Shown piece after piece: positions 17,883-27,160 of a stretch of 64,000 nt of DNA. The DNA comes from Nocardia sp. NBC_01329. GTDB lineage: Bacteria > Actinomycetota > Actinomycetes > Mycobacteriales > Mycobacteriaceae. Made by a program: the position numbers and the translations under genes. Numbering within the stretch: position 1 is the stretch's first letter; every line of letters starts with the position of its first letter. The stretch is taken from assembly GCF_035956715.1 (NCBI RefSeq), contig NZ_CP108381.1, positions 4,496,001 to 4,560,000 on the forward strand, written 5' to 3'. Under the pieces are notes generated by a model. It did not search any database. It saw only the letters and a list, made by a program, of their open reading frames with translations, and had not been told where the DNA came from.

Positions 17883-20009
17883 TCACCACCAGCCGGTGGC
17901 CACCCCGATCTGCCGTTCCAGCTCGGGAGCCAGCGTCCGGGCGTAACTGGCGCTGAGATGGTGTTCATCGTGGTAGACGAGCACATTCCCCTCCACCACC
18001 CGGCAGACCTCGGGCCCGCACACCGAATCGGTGAGATCCAGCGGGCGCATGTTCGGGAACGCCGCGGCATGCGCCAGCGCGGGGTTCACCGGCGCCAGTG
18101 CCGTAGCCCGCTGCATACCGCAGGTCGCGCTGTCACCACCTGCGGCCAGGCAGTCCACCGCGCTGTAGCGGATACCGGTGGGGCTGCGTAACCAGGGAGT
18201 GTCGCGGACCGCCAGCACGTTCAGATTCCGTTCCGACAGTGCCGCCCACACGTCGAGGTACTCGGCCGGCACCATATCGCCCCCGCTGGGCCAGATGGGC
18301 GCAGTGGCGGTGGTGAACACCCAATCCGGTGGATCGGAGGCGAGCAGGTCGATCACTTGCCGGGACCAGTCGCGGCAGTCGGAGATATCCAGACCCCGGT
18401 ACTGCGCGTCGTCGCGGATGTTCAGCGAACAGCCCATTTTCAGATAGACGACGACTTTGATGTCGTGTACCTGGGCCAGGGCATCCATGGCGGGCATCCA
18501 GTGCTCGGCATGGGAGTTACCGACCATGGCGACGGTGCGCGACCCGTTCGGATCACCGTAGGTGCAGGTCACTATCTCCTTGTTGAACCAGTCGGAGATA
18601 CAGCCGTCGCGGGTCGGGGCCGGCAGATCGTTCGATGCCTCCAGGATGGAAGGCCGCAGTTTCGCCGCCGGAACCGCCGCACCGGCGAACAGTGCCTCCG
18701 CACCCGGATATTCGTTGACCGGGAGCGCTTCCACCGGTTCCGACGGCGTGCGCGCCATCACCACCTGCCACGAGATACAGGAGCCGAGAACGAGCAGACC
18801 GACCACGCTCACCGCGACGGCCGGGATACGGCGCTGCCAGACCGGTGTCATGATCGCGCGCCCGGACCGCAGGCGCAGCGGCTCCTCGACGAACTTGTTG
18901 GTGAGTACCGCCAGCACCAGCGATACCGCGATGACCATCAGCCCCCCGCTGAGGCCGGCATGCGGTTTCCCGGTCTGCACCAGGTAGTAGATGAGCAGCG
19001 GCCAGTGCCACAGGTACAGCGAATACGCGACCGCTCCCAGTTCGACCATCGGACGGGAAGCGAGCAGCCGCGACACCACCGACCGCCAGCCGGTCTCGGT
19101 CCGGACACCCGCGACGATCAGCGCGACCGCCGCGCCCACCGGGAACAGCGCGGCCGGACCCGGGAACTGGCGGGCACCGTCGAAGAGCACACCGCAGACG
19201 AGGACCGCCAGAAGTCCGGCGGACGCGAGGACGGTCAGCGCGATGCGCGCGGATCGGGCGGCGGTGATACGCACCCACGGGAGCACCGCGGCCAGCAGCG
19301 CACCGGTCAGCAGCTCCCAGGCGCGGGCGCCGCTGTCGTAGTAGGTCCATTCCTGGGCCTTCGTCATCCACAGGGCGGCATAGACGAAGGAACCGGTACC
19401 CAGCACCAGCGCCAGCACCGCAATCGTCGGACGGACCGCAGCGGCCCGGCCCAGCCGGCCGCACACCCAGGCCACCACCGCCAGTAGCACCGCGATGGCG
19501 AGATAGAACTGTCCCTGTACGGCCATCGACCACATGTGCTGCAGGGGGCTGACCGAGGGATCTGCGGCCAGATAACTTTCCGCGGCCTGCGCCAGATACC
19601 AGTTCTGGTAATAGAAGGCGGTGGCGATGGTCTGACCGGACATATTGCCCCAGGTCGAGTACGGCCGGTACAACACTGTGGCCACGGCCACCACTGCCAG
19701 CACCACCATCAGCGCGGGAAGCAGGCGCCGCGCGGTACGCACCGCCGTCTGCCGCAACCCCACCGCGCCGGTCCGTTCCGCCTGACGCAGCAGCATGCCG
19801 GTGTAGAAGAAACCCGAGAGCACCAGGAAGATGTCGACCCCGCCGGAAACCTTGCCGTACCAGACGTGGAAAGCGACGACGAGCGCGATCGCTATCCCGC
19901 GCAGACCGTCCAGATCCAGCCGATAATCCGCCGAGCGGGCCGCGGGCGCCGGGGCCGGGGGTGACGCGGAAGGGTCACCGGAGACAGCGCCGTCCTTGAT
20001 TCGCAACAA
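17883..20009 (-). CDS. Acyltransferase-3 / SGNH fusion, OafA/OatA-like O-acetyltransferase
   Basis: About 708 residues. An N-terminal acyltransferase-3 membrane domain (RLDLDGLRGIAIALVVAFH, FLVLSGFFYTG and some ten helices, about 25-400) is followed by a periplasmic SGNH hydrolase-like domain with block I GNSHAEHW and the C-terminal DEHHLS motif. Such fusions move acetyl or other acyl groups across the membrane onto cell-wall glycans. The start is uncertain: the frame is open to 20243, and TTG at 20009 or 20006, preceded by GGGGAAAG, is the best fit before the LDLDG motif. Confidence 0.85.
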   Translation of the reverse strand: MLRIKDGAVSGDPSASPPAPAPAARSADYRLDLDGLRGIAIALVVAFHVWYGKVSGGVDIFLVLSGFFYTGMLLRQAERTGAVGLRQTAVRTARRLLPALMVVLAVVAVATVLYRPYSTWGNMSGQTIATAFYYQNWYLAQAAESYLAADPSVSPLQHMWSMAVQGQFYLAIAVLLAVVAWVCGRLGRAAAVRPTIAVLALVLGTGSFVYAALWMTKAQEWTYYDSGARAWELLTGALLAAVLPWVRITAARSARIALTVLASAGLLAVLVCGVLFDGARQFPGPAALFPVGAAVALIVAGVRTETGWRSVVSRLLASRPMVELGAVAYSLYLWHWPLLIYYLVQTGKPHAGLSGGLMVIAVSLVLAVLTNKFVEEPLRLRSGRAIMTPVWQRRIPAVAVSVVGLLVLGSCISWQVVMARTPSEPVEALPVNEYPGAEALFAGAAVPAAKLRPSILEASNDLPAPTRDGCISDWFNKEIVTCTYGDPNGSRTVAMVGNSHAEHWMPAMDALAQVHDIKVVVYLKMGCSLNIRDDAQYRGLDISDCRDWSRQVIDLLASDPPDWVFTTATAPIWPSGGDMVPAEYLDVWAALSERNLNVLAVRDTPWLRSPTGIRYSAVDCLAAGGDSATCGMQRATALAPVNPALAHAAAFPNMRPLDLTDSVCGPEVCRVVEGNVLVYHDEHHLSASYARTLAPELERQIGVATGWW

Positions 20010-20325
20010 CTGCTTTCCCCGACCTATCGCTTTCTCCGGCCGGCCCGGGGTGGGTCGAGTAACAGCAGCGGAGTACGAGCCTCGGACATAGCATGCATCC
20101 CTATCACAATGTGTTGTCTCCGGCGAAACCTCCCCGTACTGCGGGGGACTTGCGCCACTGCGTCGTGGGCGGCACAGCATCCGGGGAGTACCCAACCCCG
20201 CGCCCATTTTCTCCTGTCTTATCCAGGCCATACGAGTTGACAATCGACCTGGCCCTCACAACAGTGGGAGCCGCGCGTTCTCTTGTCGAACGCAGATCCA
20301 CTCCCCAGCAGACATAGAGGAATTC
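20010..20325. other. Divergent promoter region between acyltransferase and excalibur genes
   Basis: 316 bases. It may contain extra N-terminal codons of the acyltransferase, whose start is ambiguous up to 20243. Nothing else was recognised apart from the AGAGGA ribosome-binding site at 20318-20323 for the next gene. Confidence 0.45.
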
Positions 20326-20622
20326 ATGAACGTACGCCAGCTCTATGTCAGTGCCGCCGCCGCGGGGCTGACTTTTCTGGCCGCTCCCGCTGCGAGCGCC
20401 ATCCCGCTGCCCTCCCTGGCCGGCACCGGTTCCTCCGCGGCCGACGCCGTACTGGGCGCGACCGGATCGGCCCAGCTGACGCAGACCGGTTCGGCGGGCG
20501 GCGCCTTCAAGAACTGTGATGAAGCACGCGCCGCGGGCCGGGCGCCGATTTTCCGCGGTGAGCCCGGTTTCGGCCCCCACCTGGATCCCGACGGCGACGG
20601 GTTCGCTTGCCCCACCGTCTGA
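20326..20622 (+). CDS. Secreted excalibur calcium-binding protein
   Basis: 98-residue exported protein. A signal peptide (LYVSAAAAGLTFLAAPAASA) is followed by a Gly/Ser linker and a C-terminal excalibur domain: FKNCDEARAAGRAPI, then the DxDxDG calcium-type loop in LDPDGDGFAC. The two Cys residues are the family's conserved pair. GAGGA 5 nt before the ATG supports the start. The role is unknown, probably extracytoplasmic and calcium-dependent. A perfect 16-bp hairpin ends the gene. Confidence 0.9.
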   Translation: MNVRQLYVSAAAAGLTFLAAPAASAIPLPSLAGTGSSAADAVLGATGSAQLTQTGSAGGAFKNCDEARAAGRAPIFRGEPGFGPHLDPDGDGFACPTV

Positions 20623-20641
20623 TCCACGGTTACTGCGCGCG

Positions 20642-20676
20642 AACACCCGGTGACAGAGGTTCTGTCACCGGGTGTT
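20642..20676. terminator. Terminator between excalibur and DUF3618 genes
   Basis: Perfect 16-bp stem AACACCCGGTGACAGA (20642-20657) with TCTGTCACCGGGTGTT (20661-20676) around a 3-nt loop, followed by TCTGTATT. It serves both converging genes. Confidence 0.92.
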
Positions 20677-20700
20677 CTGTATTCCGGGCCGGTACCCGGA

Positions 20701-20922
20701 TCAGCGCAGGATCTTGAACAGCAGCGCGCCCACCGCGAGGACACCCACACCGATCAGGGTGTACTTCACTTTCGGCTCGTTCACCTTGGCAAGTGCCAAC
20801 TGCTTGGTACCCTCGGCGATCCGCTGCGGATCGGCCCGCACGGCGATCTCGTCCAGAGTGCCGGCCAGCCGCTCCCGCGCGGCCTCGATCTCCTGCTCGA
20901 TCCGCTCGGTATCCTTTGCCAC
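20701..20922 (-). CDS. DUF3618 membrane-anchored small protein
   Basis: 73-residue protein. An N-terminal charged helix (DTERIEQEIEAARERLAGTL) and a C-terminal transmembrane helix (YTLIGVGVLAVGALLFKIL) form the DUF3618 pattern. GTG 20922 is chosen because GGAGG lies 7 nt upstream; GTG 20928 is only 1 nt from it. It is divergent from bcp, the same arrangement as Rv2520c/Rv2521. Function unknown. Confidence 0.88.
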   Translation of the reverse strand: MAKDTERIEQEIEAARERLAGTLDEIAVRADPQRIAEGTKQLALAKVNEPKVKYTLIGVGVLAVGALLFKILR

Positions 20923-21135
20923 CTTCACGCCTCCTGTAACTGGTCTGCCGCGTTCTCCGGCGGCCGATGATCGCCCCCGGACCGCGCTGTCACCGGACCG
21001 CGCCGGGGTTCGGGCTCGAGTGTATCCGCGCTCATGACGGCCGCTACCGCATCGCCCCGCCCTGCCCGGCGTCGGCGCCGGGCCACCTCGCGTATCCGGA
21101 TTCGGGAGCCGAACGGTTCGGATACGGTAGCGAGG

Positions 21136-21609
21136 GTGACCGACAACCAGCGACTCTCCCCCGGCGACCCGGCGCCCGATTTCACCCTCCCCGATGCCGA
21201 CGGCAAGGAGGTATCGCTCGCCGATTACCGCGGCCGCAAGGTCGTGGTGTACTTCTACCCGGCCGCGAGCACGCCCGGTTGCACGAAACAGGCCTGCGAC
21301 TTCCGCGACAACCTCGGCGAGCTGAACTCCGCAGGTCTAGAGGTGATCGGTATCTCCCCCGACAAACCGGCGAAGCTCGCCAAGTTCCGGGATGCGGAGA
21401 AATTGAACTTCCCGCTGCTGTCCGATCCCGACCGGGCGGTACTCACCGCATGGGGAGCGTTCGGTCAGAAGACCATGTACGGCAAGCAGGTGACCGGCGT
21501 CATCCGCTCGACCTTCCTCGTCGACGCCGAGGGCAAAATCGAAGTGGCACAGTACAATGTGCGCGCTACCGGGCATGTCGCCAAATTGCGCCGCGATCTC
21601 TCCGTGTGA
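21136..21609 (+). CDS. bcp: Thioredoxin-dependent peroxiredoxin (Bcp/PrxQ)
   Basis: 157-residue atypical two-Cys peroxiredoxin that reduces hydroperoxides. The peroxidatic Cys is in STPGCTKQAC, with the resolving Cys five residues later, as in Bcp/PrxQ. The conserved LSPGDPAPDFTLPD opening and GVIRSTFLVDAEG are present. GTG 21136 (VTDNQRLSPG) gives the usual family length; the frame is open to 21034 but the extra part is Arg-rich and unlike the family. Neighbour of the DUF3618 gene as in M. tuberculosis. Confidence 0.93.
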   Translation: MTDNQRLSPGDPAPDFTLPDADGKEVSLADYRGRKVVVYFYPAASTPGCTKQACDFRDNLGELNSAGLEVIGISPDKPAKLAKFRDAEKLNFPLLSDPDRAVLTAWGAFGQKTMYGKQVTGVIRSTFLVDAEGKIEVAQYNVRATGHVAKLRRDLSV

Positions 21610-21640
21610 GCCCGGCACCACCCGGGCCCGGCCCGGGTGG

Positions 21641-22447
21641 TCACTCGTAGGACGCGACGAACCGCTCGTAGCCGTCGAGCAGTAGCGTCAGCCCGTTGTC
21701 GAAGAACAGGTCTCCCCACGATTCCTGCTCCTGTTCGAAGGCCTGGGCCCGCACGGCGGCGGTGAGGGCGGGAAATCGTTCGGGGTCGAGCACGCGGTCG
21801 ACGATCGCCCAGTCACCTTCGGATTCGTCTTTCTCCGGTTCGATTTCCGCCGCCAGCCGTGCGCGGCCGATCACGTACAGCGACAAGTTCATCACCAACT
21901 GCAGTTTCATGGGCTCGGGTACGCGGGTCTGCCCCAGCGCGGCCAGGCCCGTCTCCAGCCAGGCCATATTGTTCGGGCCCAGCGGCGGCGCGCTCATGGG
22001 CGCGCTGAGCCAGCCCGGATGCCGACTGATCAGCCGATATTCCTCCTGCGCCCACAGTTCCAGCGCGCTGCGCCAAGGGGTACCGGCCGCGATGACGGGC
22101 GGCGTCCCGACCACCCGGTCGAACGCGATCTCCAGCAGGGTCGCCTTGCTGTCGACGTAGCGGTAGAGCGACATCGCGGTGAACCCGAGCCGCTCGGCGA
22201 CCTTGTTCATCGACAGCGCGGCGAATCCGCTCTCGTCGGCGAGTTCGATCGTGGCGTCGACGATCTGTTCCAGACTCAGCCCGCGGCGGGGTCCGCGAGT
22301 GCCCGCGGGCGCGAGACCCCACATCAGCTCGACCGATTTCGGCAGCGGTGGACCTTCGCCGCCAGGCCGCGCCGCCTCCGGTTCGGACGCCGTTTCCCCG
22401 GCCGATCGTGGTTGCTTGTCCGGTTCGGGTTCGGCTGCGCTCGACAT
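21641..22447 (-). CDS. TetR family repressor with TetR_C_1-like effector domain
   Basis: 268-residue regulator. A disordered Pro/Glu-rich N-terminus (about 45 residues) precedes the helix-turn-helix (FAALSMNKVAERLGFTAMSL then YRYVDSKATLLE) and a long all-helical ligand domain. The arrangement (GLSLEQIVDATIELADESG) is typical of repressors beside drug exporters. ATG 22447 has GGAAGAGG about 9 nt upstream. It is divergent from the drrAB-like operon and is its probable regulator, via the AT-rich region near 22576-22616. Confidence 0.87.
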   Translation of the reverse strand: MSSAAEPEPDKQPRSAGETASEPEAARPGGEGPPLPKSVELMWGLAPAGTRGPRRGLSLEQIVDATIELADESGFAALSMNKVAERLGFTAMSLYRYVDSKATLLEIAFDRVVGTPPVIAAGTPWRSALELWAQEEYRLISRHPGWLSAPMSAPPLGPNNMAWLETGLAALGQTRVPEPMKLQLVMNLSLYVIGRARLAAEIEPEKDESEGDWAIVDRVLDPERFPALTAAVRAQAFEQEQESWGDLFFDNGLTLLLDGYERFVASYE

Positions 22448-22575
22448 CGTTATCGACCTCTTCCGTTCTGATCGCTGCGCCCGATTGTCCGGGCTCGAGC
22501 ACCGTGCCATAGTCCCGCGCCGATGCCCCTCATTCCTATCCCATCTGTTCCGGGACGGGCTTGCGCCCCGGATAC

Positions 22576-22616
22576 AACTGTGTACTCTCTAATCAAAATA
22601 TATGCTATATACAGTT
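22576..22616. promoter_or_regulatory. AT-rich divergent promoter/operator
   Basis: The only strongly AT-rich segment between tetR (minus) and the ABC operon (plus). It contains TATAT-GCT-ATATA (22599-22611) inside an AACTGT...ACAGTT inverted repeat (22576-22581 and 22611-22616). Likely -10 elements and TetR operator; not proven. Confidence 0.5.
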
Positions 22617-22650
22617 TATGAGGCATGCAGTTTCTTGAACGGAGTCCACC

Positions 22651-23601
22651 ATGACCACCCCACCCGCCATCTCCCTCACCGGGCTCGGCAAAGCCTTCGG
22701 TGACCACCGCGTACTCGACGACATCGACCTCGACATCACCCGCGGATCGGTGTTCTCACTACTCGGCCCCAACGGCGCCGGGAAGACCACGATGGTCCGC
22801 ATCCTCGCCACACTGACCAGCCCGGACACCGGAACGATCCGGGTAGCCGGCCACGATCCGATCCGCGAACCCGACCGGGTACGCGCCGCCATCGGGGTCA
22901 CCGGTCAGTACGCGGCCCTGGACAAAGTCCTCACCGGCACCGAGAACCTGCACATGGTCGGGCGACTACTCCACCTGAACCGGGCCGAAGTCCGGCAGCG
23001 CACCAGCGATCTACTGGAACGCTTCGAACTCACCGAGGCCGCAAACCGGCCCACCAGCACCTACTCCGGCGGAATGCGCCGCCGCCTCGATCTGGCCATG
23101 AGCCTGATGGGGCGGCCGGAGGTGGTCTTCCTGGACGAGCCCACCACGGGCCTCGACCCGCGCAGCCGACGCGAACTGTGGCAGGTGATCCGAGAACTGG
23201 TCGGCGACGGCGTCACGGTTTTCCTCACCACCCAATACTTGGAGGAGGCCGATCAACTCGCCGACCGGATAGCGGTCCTGCACGACGGCCGGATCGTGGC
23301 CGACGGCACCGCCGCCGAACTCAAACAACTCACTCCCGGCGGCCATATCCTGTTCCGTTTCGCTGACCGGGCGGCACTGGCCGCCGCCGCCCGGGCGACC
23401 GGTCACCCCGAAACCGATCCGGACGAACTCACCCTGCAGGTCCCGTCCGACGGCAGCGTCACCCACCTCAAATATCTGCTCGACGAATTCACCGACCTCG
23501 ACATCGCCGTCGCGCGACTGAGCGTGCACACACCCGACCTCGACGATGTGTTCTTCGCGCTCACCAGCCGTCCCGCCGAACCGGTTCCGGCCGCGTCCTG
23601 A
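22651..23601 (+). CDS. DrrA-like drug exporter ATP-binding protein
   Basis: 316-residue ABC ATPase. Walker A GPNGAGKTT near residue 40, signature YSGGMRRRLDL, Walker B VVFLDEPTTGLD, and a C-terminal domain with the DLDDVFFALT motif characteristic of the DrrA/NodI branch. It partners the DrrB-like permease 46 nt downstream. Family members export daunorubicin-type drugs or lipids. GGAG 6 nt before ATG 22651 fixes the start. Confidence 0.92.
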   Translation: MTTPPAISLTGLGKAFGDHRVLDDIDLDITRGSVFSLLGPNGAGKTTMVRILATLTSPDTGTIRVAGHDPIREPDRVRAAIGVTGQYAALDKVLTGTENLHMVGRLLHLNRAEVRQRTSDLLERFELTEAANRPTSTYSGGMRRRLDLAMSLMGRPEVVFLDEPTTGLDPRSRRELWQVIRELVGDGVTVFLTTQYLEEADQLADRIAVLHDGRIVADGTAAELKQLTPGGHILFRFADRAALAAAARATGHPETDPDELTLQVPSDGSVTHLKYLLDEFTDLDIAVARLSVHTPDLDDVFFALTSRPAEPVPAAS

Positions 23602-23647
23602 CCCGTTCCGAAATCGCCCTCTCCACCAGCCACAGAAAGCCACACGA

Positions 23648-24418
23648 GTGACCACCTTCACCCACAGCGCCCAGGACGCGGCCACCATGACCGGCCGCAA
23701 TATCCGCCACACGCTGCGCAGCCCCGACGCGTTGATCAGCACACTGGCCCTGCCGATCATCATCCTGCTCATGTTCGTCTATGTTTTCGGTGGCGCCATG
23801 GACGTCGGCGACGGCACCTTCGTGGACTATGTCGTACCCGGAATCATCCTGCTGTGCGCCAGTTTCGGCTCCGCGGCCACCGCGGTCGGCGTCTCGGTGG
23901 ATATCACCGAAGGGATCGTGGCGCGGTTCTGCACCATGGCCATCAGCCGGTCCGCGTTCTTGACCGGCCATATCGCCGAAAGCCTGCTGCGCAATATGGC
24001 GGCCGGCGCGGTAGTCGTGGGTGTGGCGCTGGCCATCGGTTTCCGCCCCACCGCCGATCCGGTGCGCTGGCTCGCGGCGGCGGCGCTCCTCGCGCTGATC
24101 GTGCTGGCGCTGTCCTGGGTATCGGCCTGTTTCGGGCTGATCGCCGGCAGTCCCGAGGCCGCCAACGGATTCACCGTCTTCGCGATGTTCCTCCCCTATA
24201 TCAGCAGCGCATTCGTACCGCCGGAGACCATGCCGAGCTGGCTGCGCGGTTTCGCCGAGCACCAGCCTGTGACGCCGGTGATCGAAACCTTGCGCGGTTT
24301 ACTGGTAGGAACCCCGATCGGCAACAGCGCCGTTCTCGCGCTCGCCTGGTGGGGCGGAATCGCCGCGGTGGGGTACGTCGCGGCACTGGTCCTCTTCCGC
24401 AGACGCACCCGCGGATAA
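23648..24418 (+). CDS. DrrB-like ABC-2 permease
   Basis: 256-residue, six-helix permease. An N-terminal cytoplasmic stretch (MTGRNIRHTLRSPDAL) leads into LIST-LALPIIILLMFVYVF and the DrrB pattern YVVPGIILL..ASFGSAATAVGVSVDI. GTG 23648 has GAAAG 8 nt upstream. It forms a two-gene exporter with the preceding ATPase. Substrate unknown. Confidence 0.9.
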   Translation: MTTFTHSAQDAATMTGRNIRHTLRSPDALISTLALPIIILLMFVYVFGGAMDVGDGTFVDYVVPGIILLCASFGSAATAVGVSVDITEGIVARFCTMAISRSAFLTGHIAESLLRNMAAGAVVVGVALAIGFRPTADPVRWLAAAALLALIVLALSWVSACFGLIAGSPEAANGFTVFAMFLPYISSAFVPPETMPSWLRGFAEHQPVTPVIETLRGLLVGTPIGNSAVLALAWWGGIAAVGYVAALVLFRRRTRG

Positions 24419-24562
24419 CGCCGAATCCGCCGGACCGGCGTACCGAACCGCCGGTGTCGCATACCCGGTGCGGCGGTATTTCCGTGGTGAGACATGACAG
24501 ACTCACCGTCACAGTTCCGCACTCTGCACCACTGGTTTCCCGCAACCGCTAGCCTGGGACAG

Positions 24563-25261
24563 GTGAACGTACGGACGGAGGCCAGGGCCAAACGGCGTCC
24601 GGACCCTGCGCTGGAACTTCAGGACGACCCGCAAGAACTGATGCCGCGCCGGCGTCCGACCCAGGAACGCAGTAAACGCAAGTTCGACGCGCTGCTGCAG
24701 TCGTCGCGCGAACTGCTGGTGGAGGTCGGTTTCGAGTCGTTCACCTGCGAAGAGGTCGCCGCGCGGGCAGAAGTGCCCATCGGCACCCTGTACCAGTTCT
24801 TCGCCAACAAGTACGTGATCGTCTGCGAGCTCAATCGGCAGGACCTGGTGGCGGTATCGCAGGAACTCGCCGATTTCCACGGCGAGATCCCGTCGCTGGA
24901 CTGGCTGCGGCATATGAACCAGTTCGTCGACCATCTGGCCAGCCTCTGGATGACCGATCCGTCCCGGCGCGAAGTGTGGCTGGCCATGCAGTCCACTCCG
25001 TCCACCCGGGCGACCGGCGCCATCCACGAGAAGGAGTTCGCCGAGGTCGTCTCGCAGATGCTGCGACCGCTGACCCCCCGGACGCCACGTGCCCGGCGCA
25101 CCATGATGGCCGAGGTACTGGTGCACGTGGTGTATTCGATGATGAATTTCTCGGTGCAGGACGAACAGAGTCACGCCGACGCGGTCGCCGAACTCAAACG
25201 GCTCATGGTCGCCTATCTCCTGGTCGCGGAGAAGGAATCCCGCACCGCCAGTCAACGCTGA
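24563..25261 (+). CDS. TetR family regulator
   Basis: About 232 residues. The helix-turn-helix is FESFTCEEVAARAEVPIGTL followed by YQFFANKYVIV; the C-terminal domain has WLAMQSTP and a helical end. GTG 24563 (VNVRTEAR) is preferred; the frame is open to 24494. The regulated genes are unknown: the converging fadD and the upstream drrAB pair are candidates. Confidence 0.8.
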   Translation: MNVRTEARAKRRPDPALELQDDPQELMPRRRPTQERSKRKFDALLQSSRELLVEVGFESFTCEEVAARAEVPIGTLYQFFANKYVIVCELNRQDLVAVSQELADFHGEIPSLDWLRHMNQFVDHLASLWMTDPSRREVWLAMQSTPSTRATGAIHEKEFAEVVSQMLRPLTPRTPRARRTMMAEVLVHVVYSMMNFSVQDEQSHADAVAELKRLMVAYLLVAEKESRTASQR

Positions 25262-25342
25262 TCTCACCCGTCACGCACGGCGGTTCCGTCCCGTCCGGCC
25301 GGGACAACCTACAGGGAATCCGCGACAGGCACTTCGGGCATG

Positions 25343-26866
25343 TCAGCCCTTGCCTTCTCTGAGTTCACGTTTCAGGACCTTGCCGCTCCCCGCCTTGGGG
25401 AGATCACCCACGAACTCGACGATCCTCGGGCACTTGTAATGGGCAAGCCGACCCTCGAGCCAGCCGAGCAGTTCCGACTCGTCGAGCTCTTGACCCCGAC
25501 GCAGCACCACGACCGCTTTGACCGTCTCACCCCAGTGCGGGTGCGGTACGCCGACGACGGCGGTCTCGAGCACCGCGGGGTGCGCGCCGATCGCGTTCTC
25601 GACCTCGACCGAGTAGACGTTCTCGCCGCCCAGGATGATCATGTCCTTGAGCCGATCGCGGACGTAGAGGAATCCGTCGGCGTCGATCATCCCGATATCG
25701 CCGGTACGGAACCAGCCGTCGGCGGATATCGCCGCCGCGGTCTCCGCCGGTTTGTTCCAATAGCCTGTGGTCAATTGCGGCGTCCGCAGCCAGATCTCGC
25801 CATCCGCACCGGTGCCGACATCGCGACCGGTGGAAACATCGACGATTCGGCACTCACAGTTGGGCGCGACGGTGCCGACGCTGCCCGGATGCCGGTCGAC
25901 CTCCCCCCGGCGAAGGGTCGGCGCGATCGCCACCCCGGCACAGGTTTCGGTCAAGCCGTAACCGTGCGAAAAGCCGGTCTGTGGCAGCATCTCCATCGCC
26001 TGCTCGATCATCGAGCCGGTCGAGGGCGCCGAGCCGTAGATGATCACCTCGAGACTGGACAGGTCGAAGGTTTCGGCGGCCTTCTCGGCAACCAGGCTGT
26101 TCAGCAGGGTCGGCACCAGGCTGGTGTGGGTGACACGCCGCTCCTCGACGGCGCCGGCGATCTCGGCGAGCGAGCTCCCCGACGGGATGACCACCTCACC
26201 GCCCAGGTGCACACAGCACATCACCGAGCTCATCCCGCTCATCCGGAACAGCGGCAGGCAGGCCATGTACCGCATCTCCGGGTGCAGCGCCCAGGCCGCC
26301 GCCGCATGCTGGGCCATCTCCCGCAGATTTCGCTCGACGAGCTGGACGCCCTTGGGCTCGCCCGTGGTGCCGGTCGTGTAGGCCAGCAGCACGAGGGACT
26401 CGTCGGTCTGGTGGACATCCGGCGCCCGGCCGGAATCTCCCGTGGCATACCAGCGCTCGAAGTCGGAACCTTCTTCGGATCTGTCCAGCCGGACCACCGG
26501 GCACCCGGGGTCCGCACCGGGTGCCAACTCCTGATCGGCGAAGAGAAGGGAGGGTTTGCAATCGTCCAGAACAGCCCGGAGCTCGTCCGCCGCCAGCCGC
26601 CAGTTCAGGCCGACCAGCACGATACCGGCCCAGGAGGCAGCGTAGACGAGCTGGACGTAGGCCAAGTCGTTGTGCGCGAGCACCGCCACCCGGTCTTCCC
26701 GGCGCAGACCGGCAGCGTGCAGCCGGTCCGCGATCCGCGCCACGTCCCCGGCGAACTCCGCATAGGTCTGCGACCCGGCGGGCGCGCTGACCGCGCGAGA
26801 TCCGCCGCGGTCCCGGGCATGCCCGGCCAACAGGCCTGCGAGAGTCAGGGGATGAGATGTGGTCAT
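25343..26866 (-). CDS. Acyl-CoA synthetase / fatty-acid-CoA ligase (FadD-like)
   Basis: 507-residue ANL-superfamily adenylating enzyme. The P-loop is AYTTGTTGEPKG; then come YGLTETCAG, the hinge and ATP-ribose-binding WFRTGDIGMID, GGENVYSVEVENAI and the C-terminal catalytic Lys in PKAGSGKVLKREL. It activates a carboxylic acid, probably a fatty acid, with ATP and CoA. AGGAG 8 nt before ATG 26866 fixes the start. It lies downstream of fas-acpS on the same strand but behind the hairpin at 27037-27078. Confidence 0.9.
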   Translation of the reverse strand: MTTSHPLTLAGLLAGHARDRGGSRAVSAPAGSQTYAEFAGDVARIADRLHAAGLRREDRVAVLAHNDLAYVQLVYAASWAGIVLVGLNWRLAADELRAVLDDCKPSLLFADQELAPGADPGCPVVRLDRSEEGSDFERWYATGDSGRAPDVHQTDESLVLLAYTTGTTGEPKGVQLVERNLREMAQHAAAAWALHPEMRYMACLPLFRMSGMSSVMCCVHLGGEVVIPSGSSLAEIAGAVEERRVTHTSLVPTLLNSLVAEKAAETFDLSSLEVIIYGSAPSTGSMIEQAMEMLPQTGFSHGYGLTETCAGVAIAPTLRRGEVDRHPGSVGTVAPNCECRIVDVSTGRDVGTGADGEIWLRTPQLTTGYWNKPAETAAAISADGWFRTGDIGMIDADGFLYVRDRLKDMIILGGENVYSVEVENAIGAHPAVLETAVVGVPHPHWGETVKAVVVLRRGQELDESELLGWLEGRLAHYKCPRIVEFVGDLPKAGSGKVLKRELREGKG

Positions 26867-27003
26867 CGGCGTCTCTCCTGGATCCTCGGAAGCTCTAGGA
26901 CATCCTGCTCCCTCTCCTGCGCTCCTATCTCCCGTAGGTGGGAACCGTTCGGGCACTGAGGCTCTGGCCCAGGTAGCGGATCATCGCCCGGCAACTGATC
27001 GCC

Positions 27004-27078
27004 CGGGCGACGCGAAAGGCTCGGCTGTGCGGGCGACGCGAAAGGCTCGGCTGTGGTGGCACAGCCGAGCCTTCCGCG
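27004..27078. repeat. Tandem 26-bp repeat forming one arm of a terminator hairpin
   Basis: Two exact 26-bp copies occur at 27004-27029 and 27030-27055, each ending AAAGGCTCGGCTGTG. An inverted copy CACAGCCGAGCCTTCCGCG (27060-27078) pairs with the 3' part of either copy (19 bp with one mismatch). It lies downstream of acpS and is its likely terminator. Confidence 0.85.
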
Positions 27079-27160
27079 TTGTCTACCGTCTACCTGACCA
27101 TCGGGCAGTGTTCGACGTCTTCTCGAAGCCACCACCACCGCGGGCCGTTCGTTGTCTTCG

